Shown piece by piece: positions 32,903 to 42,493 of a stretch of DNA of 64,000 bases. The notes beneath the pieces were generated by a model that was given only the letters and a program-made list of their open reading frames with translations, did not search any database and was not told the DNA's origin. Within the stretch, counting starts at the first letter, position 1; each line of letters starts with the position of its first letter. Made by a program: the position numbers and the translations under genes. The DNA is taken from assembly GCA_002715505.1 (NCBI GenBank), contig PAZF01000017.1:62001-126000 (forward strand). The letters are read 5' to 3'. The stretch comes from Candidatus Pelagibacterales bacterium. Its GTDB lineage: Bacteria; Pseudomonadota; Alphaproteobacteria; TMED109.

Positions 32903-34304
32903 TTTCGATAAAAAGTTTGGACTTCTACATTTTATAGGAATAGGTGGGATAGGTATGAGTGGTATAGCTGAGGTTTTATTTAATTTAGGATATAAAGTTT
33001 CAGGAAGTGATTTAGTAGAAAATCAAAATGTTATAAGACTTAAGAGCTTAGGCGTTAATGTCCGCATAGGACATGAAAAAGAAAATGTTGATGAAGCTGC
33101 AATGGTTGTAGTTTCATCTGCTATTGACCCTGAAAACGAAGAAGTTGTTGAAGCTAAAAAACAGAGAATTCCAATAGTAAAAAGAGCAGAAATGCTTGCT
33201 GAATTAATGCGATTTAAAAAAAGTATATCAGTAGCGGGTACTCATGGAAAAACTACTACTACTTCTTTAATGGCAACAATCCTAGAAAGTGCAGATTTAG
33301 ATCCGACGGTTATTAATGGAGGAATTATAAATTCTTATAAAAGTAATGCAAAGATTGGTTCGAGTGACTGGATGGTTGTTGAGGCAGATGAGTCTGACGG
33401 CAGCTTCATAAAGTTACCATCAACAAATATTATAGTAACAAATATAGATGCAGAACATCTAGACTATTATGGAAATTTCAGAGCATTAAAAGATGCATTT
33501 AAGCAATTTATAAATAATATTCCATTTTATGGAATGGCAATAGTTTGCCTGGATAACCCTACAATACAAAGCATTTTATCAGAAATAGAAGATAAAAGAA
33601 TAATTACTTATGGAATTAGTCCGCAGGCAGACTATAAGGCTCAAAATATAAAAAGTGTCAATGGTAGAACTAGTTTTACTTTAGAAATAAGCCCAAAAGT
33701 CCATTCTCCAACAAAAAGTGTAAATGGACTTATTTCTAATATTCCTGGGATACATAACGTTCAAAATGTTCTCGCTGTATGTGCTATGGCTATAGAGATG
33801 GGTATTAAAATAGAAATAATAAAAACAGCACTTGAAGGCTTTGAAGGGGTCAACAGAAGGTTTTCATTATTATCTAGTTATAGAGGAATTAAGGTTTATG
33901 ATGATTATGGACATCACCCTGTAGAAATTAGAGCAACCTTATCTGCAGCTAGAGAGGTATCTAAAAATAAGGTAGTAGCTATAGTACAACCACACAGATA
34001 CTCAAGATTAAAAATGCTATTTGCTGATTTTACTACAGCGTTTAATGATGCAGACACTGTATTTGTTACAAATATTTTTTCAGCAGGAGAAAAAGAAGAT
34101 AAGGAGCTCACTACAGAAAACCTAATTTCAGCATTAGTAGCGTCTGGCCATAAGGACGTTAGAAAATACGAAGACTTAAAACAACTGAAGACTTTTTTAG
34201 AAGAGCACTTGAAAGAGGGAGATGTAATAATTTTCTTGGGAGCAGGAAATATAACTCAATATGCTAAAAACTTTTCAGACCTTTTAGGGAAAGAGGGAAA
34301 GTAA
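32895..34304 (+). CDS. murC: UDP-MurNAc:L-alanine ligase MurC
   Basis: 469 residues. Adds L-Ala to UDP-MurNAc, the first peptide step. N-terminal HFIGIGGIGMSGIAEVL, ATP loop GTHGKT (115-120), VEADESDGSF, NIDAEHLDYYG, and C-terminal DDYGHHPVEIRATL and QPHRYSRL. G+C appears a little higher than in murD or ftsQ. It overlaps murG by eight bases and murB by one, so the order murG-murC-murB is tightly coupled. Confidence 0.96.
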   Translation: MNSFDKKFGLLHFIGIGGIGMSGIAEVLFNLGYKVSGSDLVENQNVIRLKSLGVNVRIGHEKENVDEAAMVVVSSAIDPENEEVVEAKKQRIPIVKRAEMLAELMRFKKSISVAGTHGKTTTTSLMATILESADLDPTVINGGIINSYKSNAKIGSSDWMVVEADESDGSFIKLPSTNIIVTNIDAEHLDYYGNFRALKDAFKQFINNIPFYGMAIVCLDNPTIQSILSEIEDKRIITYGISPQADYKAQNIKSVNGRTSFTLEISPKVHSPTKSVNGLISNIPGIHNVQNVLAVCAMAIEMGIKIEIIKTALEGFEGVNRRFSLLSSYRGIKVYDDYGHHPVEIRATLSAAREVSKNKVVAIVQPHRYSRLKMLFADFTTAFNDADTVFVTNIFSAGEKEDKELTTENLISALVASGHKDVRKYEDLKQLKTFLEEHLKEGDVIIFLGAGNITQYAKNFSDLLGKEGK

Positions 34305-35245
34305 TGGACGAGTATAATAAAAAACTAAATAAAAATAAAATCCCTAAATCAAAAGGAGTAATTAAAAGAGATTTTAAACTATCAAATTTTACCTGGTTCA
34401 AAGTAGGAGGAAAAGCTGAGGTATATTTTCTTCCAAAAAATATAAATGACTTAGTTAATTTTTTAAAAAGCTTAGACAAAAAAATCCCTCTTAAAATTTT
34501 AGGTGCAGGATCAAATACATTAATAAGAGATGGTGGAATAGGAGGCGTAACACTTAGATTGTCAAAAAACTTTTCAGAAATTAAATATCTAAATAACGAA
34601 AAAATCTCTGTGGGAGCTGGTTTGAATTGTACTAAGTTAGCAAGAAATTGTGCCTCAAAAAATTTACAAGGTTTTGAGTTTTTTACTGGAATACCAGGTA
34701 CTGTTGGAGGAGCTATTAAAATGAATGCAGGGGCATATGGGCATGAGACATCTGACTTTTTAGAAAAAGTTACAACAGTTAATAGAGTAGGAGAAATAAA
34801 AAAATATCTTAGAAAAGATATTAAAATGTCTTACAGAAAATCATCATTAAAGAAAGATGAAATAATAATAGAAGCATTATTTAAGGGTAAAAAAGGAAAT
34901 AGTGCAATTATTAAGGAGAAAATTACAAAATTAAGTGAGAAGAGGAAAAAAACTCAACCTATAAGTTTGAAGACGAGTGGATCCACTTTCAAGAACCCAT
35001 TTAAACTTAAAGCTTGGAAGTTAATAAAAGATAGTGGCTGTTCTAATCTTAAAAAAGGAGGGGCACAAGTATCATCATTACATTCAAATTTTATAGTAAA
35101 CCATGGAATAGCAAATGCCAAAGATGTAGAGGATCTTGGAAATATGATTATCAATAAGGTTAAAAAAAAGTTTGGTATTAAACTCGATTGGGAAATTAAG
35201 ATTATTGGAAGTAAGCAAAAATATAGGAAATATTTTAATGAATAA
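34304..35245 (+). CDS. murB: UDP-N-acetylenolpyruvoylglucosamine reductase MurB
   Basis: 313 residues, FAD enzyme that reduces UDP-GlcNAc-enolpyruvate to UDP-MurNAc with NADPH. FTWFKVGGKAEVYFLP opens the flavin domain; ILGAGSNTLIRDGGIGGVTLRL binds pyrophosphate; FEFFTGIPGTVGGAIKMNAGAYG and the catalytic serine segment KTSGSTFKNP follow. The short type I-like C-terminal region is usual for Alphaproteobacteria. It overlaps ddl by eight bases. Confidence 0.96.
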   Translation: MDEYNKKLNKNKIPKSKGVIKRDFKLSNFTWFKVGGKAEVYFLPKNINDLVNFLKSLDKKIPLKILGAGSNTLIRDGGIGGVTLRLSKNFSEIKYLNNEKISVGAGLNCTKLARNCASKNLQGFEFFTGIPGTVGGAIKMNAGAYGHETSDFLEKVTTVNRVGEIKKYLRKDIKMSYRKSSLKKDEIIIEALFKGKKGNSAIIKEKITKLSEKRKKTQPISLKTSGSTFKNPFKLKAWKLIKDSGCSNLKKGGAQVSSLHSNFIVNHGIANAKDVEDLGNMIINKVKKKFGIKLDWEIKIIGSKQKYRKYFNE

Positions 35246-36158
35246 AAATAAAACTATAGCTGTATTAAGAGGTGGTTTGTCTTCTGAACAAGAGGTATCA
35301 AATAAAAGTGCAGCATACGTATTAAAAGCATTAAAAGCTCTAGGATATAATGCTTTGGATGTGAAAGTTGATGAAAATTTTTTATCTTGGGCATTAGAAA
35401 ATAAAAATTGCATAGATGTTTTTTTTAATGCACTTCATGGCAGGTGGGGAGAAGATGGAAAAATTCAAGGTATTTTAGAATTTTTAAGAATTCCCTATAC
35501 TCATTCGGGCGTTACTGCTTCCGCTCTGGGAATGGATAAGGAATTATCTAAAAAAATATTTGAAAATGCTGGAATAACAGTTCCTAAAGGGAAGGTTGTC
35601 AGCAAAAGAGAGGTTTTACGAAAAGATTTTTTCAAAAGACCTTTTGTCATTAAGCCAATTTCAGAGGGTTCTAGTGTTGGAGTAAACATAGTTAGGAAAA
35701 ATACTTTGATTAAAAATATATTAAAAAAAACTAATGAAAAATTCTTCTTAATTGAAGAATATATTGATGGAATTGATTGTACAGTGGCACTAATGAATGG
35801 AAAAGTGTTGGGCTTATTAGAAATTATACCAAGTGAAAGTTTTTATAATTACTCTGCAAAATATAAAAATAAGGAAACTATTTATAGATACCCAAAAAAA
35901 ATAGATCCTAAAGTTATTAAAAAAATTTTTAAATTTGCAAAACTAGCTAATAAAGTAATTAAATCGACTAGTATAACGAGAGTAGATTTTAGGGTAAACA
36001 ATCAAAAAGAAGAAAATGGTATTTATGTTTTAGAAATTAATACGCAGCCAGGTTTAACTAGGTCCTCATTAGTACCAAAAATAGCAAAGCAATCAGGGGT
36101 TTCTTTCGAAAATTTAATAGATTGGATAGTAAAAGATGCAAAAAATAATAAAATTTGA
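35238..36158 (+). CDS. ddl: D-alanine:D-alanine ligase Ddl
   Basis: 306 residues from the ATG at 35238, which has AGGAAA seven bases upstream; a frame opening at 35172 would add 22 unrelated residues inside murB. ATP-grasp enzyme making D-Ala-D-Ala for MurF. Motifs: IAVLRGGLSSEQEVS, NALHGRWGEDGKIQG, PYTHSGVTASALGMDKELSK, VIKPISEGSSVGV, and metal-binding RVDFRVN...VLEINTQPGLT. It overlaps ftsQ by 23 bases. Confidence 0.95.
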   Translation: MNKNKTIAVLRGGLSSEQEVSNKSAAYVLKALKALGYNALDVKVDENFLSWALENKNCIDVFFNALHGRWGEDGKIQGILEFLRIPYTHSGVTASALGMDKELSKKIFENAGITVPKGKVVSKREVLRKDFFKRPFVIKPISEGSSVGVNIVRKNTLIKNILKKTNEKFFLIEEYIDGIDCTVALMNGKVLGLLEIIPSESFYNYSAKYKNKETIYRYPKKIDPKVIKKIFKFAKLANKVIKSTSITRVDFRVNNQKEENGIYVLEINTQPGLTRSSLVPKIAKQSGVSFENLIDWIVKDAKNNKI

Positions 36159-36918
36159 GAATAGTTTAAGATCTAAGAGAGGAAAATTAAAGGTTAGTAT
36201 AGCTTTTTTATTATTATTTTTAGTTATTCTCTATTTTCAAAGTAAATTCATTGGATTATATGTAGATTCTTTTCTAAAAGACTTAGGTTTTTCATTAACA
36301 GAAGTAAGTATCAATGGCGTTAGATCTTTAAAAGAAAATGATATAAAAAAACATATACAATATAGAAATTGTTCTAATTTATTTTGTATAGATTTAGCTT
36401 CTACTAAAAAATCTTTAGAAAAATTAGATTTAGTAAAAACTGCGCATATTAAATTAGTATTGCCTTCTAAACTAAAAATAAAAATATTAGAAGAGCAACC
36501 AAGATTTATAATAGATAATGGAAATGATATATTTTTACTTAATTCTGATGGAAAAAAAATAGCAAGTTTTAATCATAATACAGAAAAATACAAAAACTTA
36601 GTATTATTGCATGGAGATAATGTTAGAAAAAATATAAAGAACCTTAAAGTTATATTAGAACAATCACCTGACCTTGCAAAAAAAATAACTAGCGCAAGAT
36701 TTATTTCTAATAGACGCTGGTCTTTAGTTGTCTCTTCCCTAACAGTTTTAGATTTACCTGAAAAAAGCCCTGAAAAAGCATTTAAAAAGTTAGACCTTAT
36801 GAATAAAAGATATGGCTTATTATCTGATAATTTAAAAAAAATAGATTTAAGAGTAAAAAATAGAATGATAATTAAATTTTACATTCAAAATAATAATAAT
36901 AATGAGAGCAAAGTATGA
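36136..36918 (+). CDS. ftsQ: Cell division protein FtsQ
   Basis: 260 residues. Cytoplasmic basic tail, one membrane helix (about 20-45, SIAFLLLFLVILYFQSKF), a POTRA domain starting SLTEVSINGVRSLKENDI, and the FtsQ beta domain (KIKILEEQPRFIIDNGNDIFLLNSDGKKI, RRWSLVV). Part of the FtsQLB complex that recruits and activates the septal synthase. The C-terminus is an Asn run. It overlaps ddl by 23 bases and ftsA by four. Confidence 0.92.
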   Translation: MQKIIKFENSLRSKRGKLKVSIAFLLLFLVILYFQSKFIGLYVDSFLKDLGFSLTEVSINGVRSLKENDIKKHIQYRNCSNLFCIDLASTKKSLEKLDLVKTAHIKLVLPSKLKIKILEEQPRFIIDNGNDIFLLNSDGKKIASFNHNTEKYKNLVLLHGDNVRKNIKNLKVILEQSPDLAKKITSARFISNRRWSLVVSSLTVLDLPEKSPEKAFKKLDLMNKRYGLLSDNLKKIDLRVKNRMIIKFYIQNNNNNESKV

Positions 36919-38159
36919 GTAGTGCATCAAAATACTTGGCATCTCTTGACATTGGTTCTAGTAAAATATGTTGTATTATAGCAACTAAAGATAAGAACGA
37001 GATTGTAGAAGTAGTAGGCATAGGATACAACGAAGCAAAAGGTGTTAATAATGGTATTATTAGTGATTTTAGCTTAGCAACAAAGAGTATTTCTAATTGT
37101 ATATCTGAAGCAGAAAGGCAGGCTAATATTAAAATAGATAAAATAAATATTTCTGCTTCATCTAAAATTGTTACTACAAGATTATTTAAAAAAAATGTCA
37201 ATATACTTGATGAGAGAATAGAAGAAGAAAATATCAATGAAACCTTGAATTTAATAATGAAAGATACTTACTTTGAAGGAAAACAAACCTTACATGCGGC
37301 TCCCATAAGTTATACAATAGATGGTGCTAATGGAATTAAAAACCCTATCGGCATGTACGGGTCTTATTTGGAAATAGACTTTGTTATATCTACTATGGGA
37401 GTGAATCATTATAGAAATTATATTGAGTGTGTAACTAAATGTAATATAGATATCGATCAAGTTATATTTTCAGGTCTTGCATCTGGGGTAGCAGTATTAA
37501 ATGAAAATGAAATATCTTTAGGATCAGTTGTATTAGATTTAGGAGCTACCACCACATCATTATCAATTTTTTCCAATGGTAATTTATTGTTTTCAGAAGT
37601 AATAAATTTTGGAGGTAGTAATATTACAGAAGCCATCGCAAGATATTTTGGTATTAGCTTTAGCGAAGCAGAAAAAATAAAAATTATGCATGCCTCTGCA
37701 ATAGAGCATAGTTCCGATAATAATATTTCATTTGAGGTTCCTTCTATAAATTTTGATAATAACGAAAAATTTGTTCAATTAAGTAAAAAAGATTTACACA
37801 AAATTATTAAACCTTATGTAGAAAATATAATGAAATGGACAAAATTAGTTATTAATAAATCAGGTTATGATAAAACAATAAGTAATCAATTAGTCCTAAC
37901 TGGTGGAGGATCGCAACTAGATGGACTGTCAATACTAATCAAAAATTATCTGAACTTTAATTCAAGAATAGGTTTTCCAAAAGAATTTAAGATTAATTTG
38001 GAGAATACTTTGAATCCTTGCCATTCCGTAGCTCTAGGAATAGTTCAAAGTATATTTAAGGTCAAAGAACAAGAAAAAAAGCAAGATTTTAATATTCTTA
38101 TGACAAAGAAAAACAAGTTTTCTTTTTTAAGAAATTGGATGAGTGAAAAATTTTATTAA
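36915..38159 (+). CDS. ftsA: Cell division actin homologue FtsA
   Basis: 414 residues, actin-fold ATPase tethering FtsZ to the membrane. Phosphate 1 loop SLDIGSSKICCIIA, SHS2/1C insertion with EAERQANIKIDKINISAS, phosphate 2 loop VVLDLGATTTSLSIF, adenosine loop LVLTGGGSQLDGL. A C-terminal amphipathic segment (FSFLRNWMSEKFY) is the membrane target sequence. It starts in an ATGA overlap with ftsQ and lies 18 bases before ftsZ. Confidence 0.95.
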   Translation: MSSASKYLASLDIGSSKICCIIATKDKNEIVEVVGIGYNEAKGVNNGIISDFSLATKSISNCISEAERQANIKIDKINISASSKIVTTRLFKKNVNILDERIEEENINETLNLIMKDTYFEGKQTLHAAPISYTIDGANGIKNPIGMYGSYLEIDFVISTMGVNHYRNYIECVTKCNIDIDQVIFSGLASGVAVLNENEISLGSVVLDLGATTTSLSIFSNGNLLFSEVINFGGSNITEAIARYFGISFSEAEKIKIMHASAIEHSSDNNISFEVPSINFDNNEKFVQLSKKDLHKIIKPYVENIMKWTKLVINKSGYDKTISNQLVLTGGGSQLDGLSILIKNYLNFNSRIGFPKEFKINLENTLNPCHSVALGIVQSIFKVKEQEKKQDFNILMTKKNKFSFLRNWMSEKFY

Positions 38160-38164
38160 CTATT

Positions 38165-38173
38165 AAAGGAGGT
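38165..38173 (+). promoter_or_regulatory. Strong Shine-Dalgarno of ftsZ
   Basis: AAAGGAGGT at 38165-38173, with AGGAGG ending five bases before the ftsZ ATG, is close to full complementarity with the 16S 3' end. It is the strongest ribosome site I saw in the division cluster, where most genes rely on overlap with the previous stop. This fits the need for far more FtsZ than FtsA from one messenger. Confidence 0.8.
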
Positions 38174-38177
38174 CATT

Positions 38178-39836
38178 ATGACTATAAATTTAACACAACC
38201 AACAAATGAAAAACTCAAGCCACGCATTACTGTAATTGGAGTAGGTGGTGCAGGATGTAATGCTGTAAATAATATGATTGAAGCACATCTTGAGGGAGTA
38301 GAGTTTTTAGTTGCTAACACTGATGCTCAATCCCTAGCTAACTCATTAACAGAAAGAAGAGTTCAGCTTGGTGCAAAAAAAACCAGAGGCTTAGGAGCAG
38401 GAGCAAAACCAGAGGTGGGAAGAGAAGCTGCTGATGAGTCATTATCAGAGGTTATGGATCAGTTGGAAGGAACTCACATGTTATTTGTTACAGCAGGAAT
38501 GGGCGGTGGAACTGGAACAGGTGCAGCTCCCATAATAGCTGAAGCATCTAGAGAAAGGGGAATACTTACAGTCGGAGTTGTAACAAAACCTTTTGATTAC
38601 GAAGGAATGAGAAGAATGAAAATAGCAGATGAAGGAATAAAAAATTTAGCAAAATCTGTAGATACTCTTATTATTATTCCTAATCAAAATCTTTTCAAGG
38701 TTGCTAATAAAGATACAACTTTTACAGAAGCTTTTAAGATGGCAGATGAAGTGCTTTATAATGGAATTAAGGGAGTGACTGATTTAATTGTAAGGCAAGG
38801 AAAAATTAATTTAGATTTTGCAGATATTCAAACAGTAATGTTAGAAATGGGTAAAGCCATGATGGGAACTGGAGAGGCTTCTGGAGAAGATAGAGCCATA
38901 AAAGCTGCAGAATTTGCAATAGCTAATCCTCTTTTAGATGATACTTCTATATCTAATGCTAAAGGTGTTATTATTAATATATCTGGTGAGGATGTAAAAT
39001 TATATGAAATGGACGAAATAGCAGCTCATATTAAACAACAATGTAAAGAAGATGTTAATCTAATCATAGGGCACACTATTGATAATGTTGGAGAAGGTAT
39101 AATTAGAGTTTCATTGCTAGCATCAGGAATAAATAATACTAATTTTTCTATAGAAGCTGATGACACCAATGATTCAGAAATTTCAAATAAATTTCTGAAA
39201 CCTAGACTTGTATCAATTAGAAAAGAAGAAAAGAATAGAAACTTGGATGAAAAAAATACTACAAGTAATACTCAGTCTGATTTAGAGGATTTTTTAGCTA
39301 AAGAAAATGTTGATAATATAACAGAGGAGAAAACATTAAAAAATAATACTTCTCACTTAGAAGAAAAGAGTGATGATTTTTTTATACCTCAGGAAGAAGT
39401 AAATCCTAAAAAACCAGTAGGAGAAAAAGTTGACCCCTTCAAAGAAGCAGATTTATTAAATGCCAATATAAATGATCATCAAATAGATGAAAATACAGCT
39501 GAAGATAGTTCTTCTGTCAGCTTAATATCCAGACTTTCTAATGTTAAAAATAAAGCAATAAATGTTGGAACAAAAGCTTTTTCGATGGTTAGTGAGGTTG
39601 CTAATAAATCATTTGATAGCAAAAATGAGAATACAGAAGAGATAAATAAAACTATTGACCGTGAAAGAAACTTAGATGTTAGCAACGAAAGAATAGAGCC
39701 ATCTTTTCTAGATAATAACAGTGAAGAAAAAAGTTTTAATTCTCCAGCAGGATATGATGATGTTGTTAATAGTAGTTTGCCATTAGATGAGAACAAAATG
39801 AGTATTCCATCTTTCTTAAGAAGAAATAGGGATTAG
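38178..39836 (+). CDS. ftsZ: Cell division GTPase FtsZ
   Basis: 552 residues. Tubulin-fold GTPase forming the Z ring. [13 protein letters not shown] at 21-33 and the tubulin signature GGGTGTG at 109-115 bind GTP; the T7 loop [11 protein letters not shown] supplies catalysis in the next subunit. The globular part ends near residue 320. It is followed by an acidic, low-complexity linker of about 200 residues and the conserved tail IPSFLRRN (543-550) that binds FtsA and other partners. The long linker is an alphaproteobacterial habit. A 70-base gap separates it from lpxC. Confidence 0.97.
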   Translation: MTINLTQPTNEKLKPRITVIGVGGAGCNAVNNMIEAHLEGVEFLVANTDAQSLANSLTERRVQLGAKKTRGLGAGAKPEVGREAADESLSEVMDQLEGTHMLFVTAGMGGGTGTGAAPIIAEASRERGILTVGVVTKPFDYEGMRRMKIADEGIKNLAKSVDTLIIIPNQNLFKVANKDTTFTEAFKMADEVLYNGIKGVTDLIVRQGKINLDFADIQTVMLEMGKAMMGTGEASGEDRAIKAAEFAIANPLLDDTSISNAKGVIINISGEDVKLYEMDEIAAHIKQQCKEDVNLIIGHTIDNVGEGIIRVSLLASGINNTNFSIEADDTNDSEISNKFLKPRLVSIRKEEKNRNLDEKNTTSNTQSDLEDFLAKENVDNITEEKTLKNNTSHLEEKSDDFFIPQEEVNPKKPVGEKVDPFKEADLLNANINDHQIDENTAEDSSSVSLISRLSNVKNKAINVGTKAFSMVSEVANKSFDSKNENTEEINKTIDRERNLDVSNERIEPSFLDNNSEEKSFNSPAGYDDVVNSSLPLDENKMSIPSFLRRNRD

Positions 39837-39906
39837 TTCATGTATATGTAATATTTGTAATAAAACGTTACTAGATTTTTTATTTTAAATAATTATTCTG
39901 TACTTC

Positions 39907-40827
39907 ATGAAGAATAATTATAAAGTACTACAGCGCACTATAGCTAAACCTATTAGCTTCTCAGGAATAGGTCTTCACTCTGGAGACTTGTGTAACATTA
40001 CATTAAAACCTGCAGATCCAGACACTGGTATAGTATTTATAAGAAAGGATTTAGAGAATAACAATATAATTCCTGCTGATTATAGATATATTTTTAAAAG
40101 TAATTTATGTACAACCTTAAAGGCTTATAATTCTGATGCAAAAGTAATTACTGTTGAGCATTTATTAGCAGCTATTAAAGGTAATGGAATTGATAATTTA
40201 AAAATAGAGCTTGATTCAAAAGAAATTCCAATTTTAGATGGTTCTTCCAAAGATTTCGATATTATAATTAAAAATGTTAGTACTGTAGAGCAAAAAAATA
40301 AATATAAAAAATATCTAATTATTAAGAATAAAGTTCAAGTTAAAAATAAAAATAGTACCTTTGAAATAACCCCTAGTAATAATTTTGAAATTAATTGCAC
40401 TGTAAATTTTCCTGATCCTATAGGAATACAAGAAGTTTCGCTTGGTAAAAACTTGCTAGATATTTATAACAATGTTAAAGATGCCAAGACATTTTGTTTT
40501 TATGAAGATATAGAAACTATGAAAAAAAATGGACTTGCAAAAGGCGGTAGTTTAAAAAATGCCATTGTAATTAAAGATGGAAAAATATTAAATTCTAACT
40601 TTAAATATAAGTATGATTATTTTGCCAAACACAAAATATTAGATATAATTGGAGATCTCTCTTTAATGGGTTTAAATATTGTAGGTAATTTATCAGTTTA
40701 TTATCCTGGGCATGAGCTAAATAGGTTAGGTATGCAACAAATATTTTCAAATTATAATAATTTTAGTATATATCAATATAATAAAAGTAAAGAATTCATA
40801 TCTCAAGAAAATATACTTATGGCTTAA
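39907..40827 (+). CDS. lpxC: UDP-3-O-acyl-N-acetylglucosamine deacetylase LpxC
   Basis: 306 residues. Zinc amidase for the committed step of lipid A synthesis, so the organism makes LPS. Zinc ligands are His85 (VEHLLAA), His242 and Asp246 (HKILDIIGDL); YPGHELN holds the general-acid His. The N-terminal QRTIAKPISFSGIGLHSG is typical. It ends the plus-strand cluster; the gap upstream has a weak hairpin (from about 39855) before a T-rich run, too weak to call a terminator. Confidence 0.96.
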   Translation: MKNNYKVLQRTIAKPISFSGIGLHSGDLCNITLKPADPDTGIVFIRKDLENNNIIPADYRYIFKSNLCTTLKAYNSDAKVITVEHLLAAIKGNGIDNLKIELDSKEIPILDGSSKDFDIIIKNVSTVEQKNKYKKYLIIKNKVQVKNKNSTFEITPSNNFEINCTVNFPDPIGIQEVSLGKNLLDIYNNVKDAKTFCFYEDIETMKKNGLAKGGSLKNAIVIKDGKILNSNFKYKYDYFAKHKILDIIGDLSLMGLNIVGNLSVYYPGHELNRLGMQQIFSNYNNFSIYQYNKSKEFISQENILMA

Positions 40828-40833
40828 TTATAA

Positions 40834-40848
40834 GTAACAATTTGTTAC
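40834..40848. other. 7-bp perfect dyad at a convergent gene end
   Basis: GTAACAA-T-TTGTTAC is a perfect inverted repeat between the lpxC stop and the ETF-QO stop, and overlaps the latter. A one-base loop is too tight to fold as drawn, and the stem is AT-rich with no T tract, so a bidirectional terminator is possible but weakly supported. A protein-binding dyad is the alternative. Confidence 0.25.
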
Positions 40849-42476
40849 ATTCCTGAATAATTAGGTCCATCTCCACCTTCAGGAGGAACCCAATTAATAT
40901 TTTGCCCAGGGTCTTTTATGTCACAAGTTTTACAATGAAGACAATTTTGGAAATTAATTTGTAAAGAAAAATTGCTGTTATTAGATTCTACTATCTCATA
41001 AACATTCGCTGGACAATATCTTGTTTCAGGAGAATCAAAAAGTTCTAGGTTATTATTTATTGGTACGTTTTTATCTTTTAAAACTAAATGACAAGGCTGA
41101 TCTTCTTTATGATTTGTTCCTGAAAAGGATAGGTTGGTTAAAAGATCAAAGCTAAACTTGTTATCATGTTTAGGATAACTTATTTTTTTAGAATTTTTTT
41201 TCATTTTTAGAGACTTATTATCTTTCTTTTTATGTGATAGTGTCCATGGAACTTTTCCTCTAAAAATTTTTTGATCTATAAAAGTATTAATTAGCCCAGG
41301 AAAAAGACCATATTTAAATCCAGGCCTTACATTTCTTACTTTATATAATTCATGGTAAACTGAACTTCTTTTAAAATTAGTACAATAATTTGTTAATTCT
41401 TTTTTATGCTTATCTTCTTGCTTAGCCTCAAAATAAGATATAGCAGCAAGTATTCCAGAACTAATAGCCGTATGCGTACCCTTAATCTTCAGAACATTCA
41501 ATGTACCAGCCTCACATCCTAACATTACTCCACCAGGAAAGCTTAATCTTGGTAAAGATTGAATTCCCCCTTCATTTAATGCTCTAGCTCCATAAGATAT
41601 CCTTTTCCCATTTTTTAAATAGCTTGATATTTTAGGGTGTAATTTAAAATTCTGAAACTCTCTATACGGGCTTAAGTAAGGGTTTGTATAATCTAATCCT
41701 ACTACAAAACCTAAAGATACAGTGTTTTCTGTCAGTTTATACAAAAATGAACCCCCGTATGCATTGTTATAAAGCGGCCAGCCTATTGTGTGAATAACTG
41801 ATCCTAAAGGCAAACTATTATCATTTAACTCCCATAATTCTTTAATTCCTATAGCATAAGTTTGAAATTTATTTTTTTCATACAATTGAAACCTTTCAAT
41901 CAATTGTTTACCTAAATGCCCTCTACATCCTTCGGCAAAAAAGGTTTGATTTGCTTTTAAGGCTATTGATGGTTCATATTGGCTAGATTTTTCACCATTT
42001 TTTAAAACTCCCTTTTCTCCACTTAAAACACCTGTCACTTTACCATCGTCGTTATAAATAATTTCTTTAGCTGTAAAGCCAGGAAATATATCAACCCCAA
42101 TATTTTCAGCATGTTGTCCTAACCATTTACATAGATTACCTAGGCTGATGATAAAGTTATCATCATTTTTCATCTCACCTGGTAAAATAAAATTTGGTAA
42201 TTTAACATAATTATTCTTTGTTAAAAAAAAGAAATCTTCTTTAGTAACTCTTGTATTTATTGGAGCATTTAACTCTTTCCAGTTAGGTAAAAGCTCATTC
42301 AAAGAACCTGGCTCAAGTATAGCACCTGATAAAATATGAGATCCTACTTCTGCACCTTTTTCTATTATACAAACGGATATTTCTGATGAGAGCTGTTTAA
42401 GTTTTATTGCAGCAGAAAGCCCAGCTGGCCCTGCTCCAACAATCACCACGTCATAATGCATCTCTTCATATGTCAT
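40845..42476 (-). CDS. Electron transfer flavoprotein-ubiquinone oxidoreductase
   Basis: 543 residues. Moves electrons from ETF (fatty-acid and amino-acid oxidation) to ubiquinone. FAD site VVIVGAGPAGLSAAIKL; GSHILSGAILEPGSL; the FAEGCRGHLGKQL segment; GGVMLGCEAGTLNVLKIKGTHTAISSG near the quinone site. The C-terminal 4Fe-4S cluster uses Cys in TRYCPANVYE and the set NCLHCKTCDIKDPGQNINW. It is monotopic in the inner membrane. It lies opposite to the division cluster, interrupting lpxC-bamD, and follows the phosphatase gene by 17 bases. No etfAB is in the window. Confidence 0.95.
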   Translation of the reverse strand: MTYEEMHYDVVIVGAGPAGLSAAIKLKQLSSEISVCIIEKGAEVGSHILSGAILEPGSLNELLPNWKELNAPINTRVTKEDFFFLTKNNYVKLPNFILPGEMKNDDNFIISLGNLCKWLGQHAENIGVDIFPGFTAKEIIYNDDGKVTGVLSGEKGVLKNGEKSSQYEPSIALKANQTFFAEGCRGHLGKQLIERFQLYEKNKFQTYAIGIKELWELNDNSLPLGSVIHTIGWPLYNNAYGGSFLYKLTENTVSLGFVVGLDYTNPYLSPYREFQNFKLHPKISSYLKNGKRISYGARALNEGGIQSLPRLSFPGGVMLGCEAGTLNVLKIKGTHTAISSGILAAISYFEAKQEDKHKKELTNYCTNFKRSSVYHELYKVRNVRPGFKYGLFPGLINTFIDQKIFRGKVPWTLSHKKKDNKSLKMKKNSKKISYPKHDNKFSFDLLTNLSFSGTNHKEDQPCHLVLKDKNVPINNNLELFDSPETRYCPANVYEIVESNNSNFSLQINFQNCLHCKTCDIKDPGQNINWVPPEGGDGPNYSGM

Positions 42477-42493
42477 AATGTTAAGAATAGTGT

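Noticed and set aside
36872-37237. 121-codon minus-strand frame opposite the ftsQ-ftsA junction
   Set aside because: Spans two solid coding genes on the other strand and has no family features.
39479-39796. 105-codon minus-strand frame opposite the FtsZ linker
   Set aside because: Ser/Leu-rich translation is what the complement of an acidic low-complexity linker gives; no ribosome site or motif.
39855-39890. Possible terminator hairpin between ftsZ and lpxC
   Set aside because: The stem is four or five AT-rich pairs; too weak to separate from chance in this base composition.
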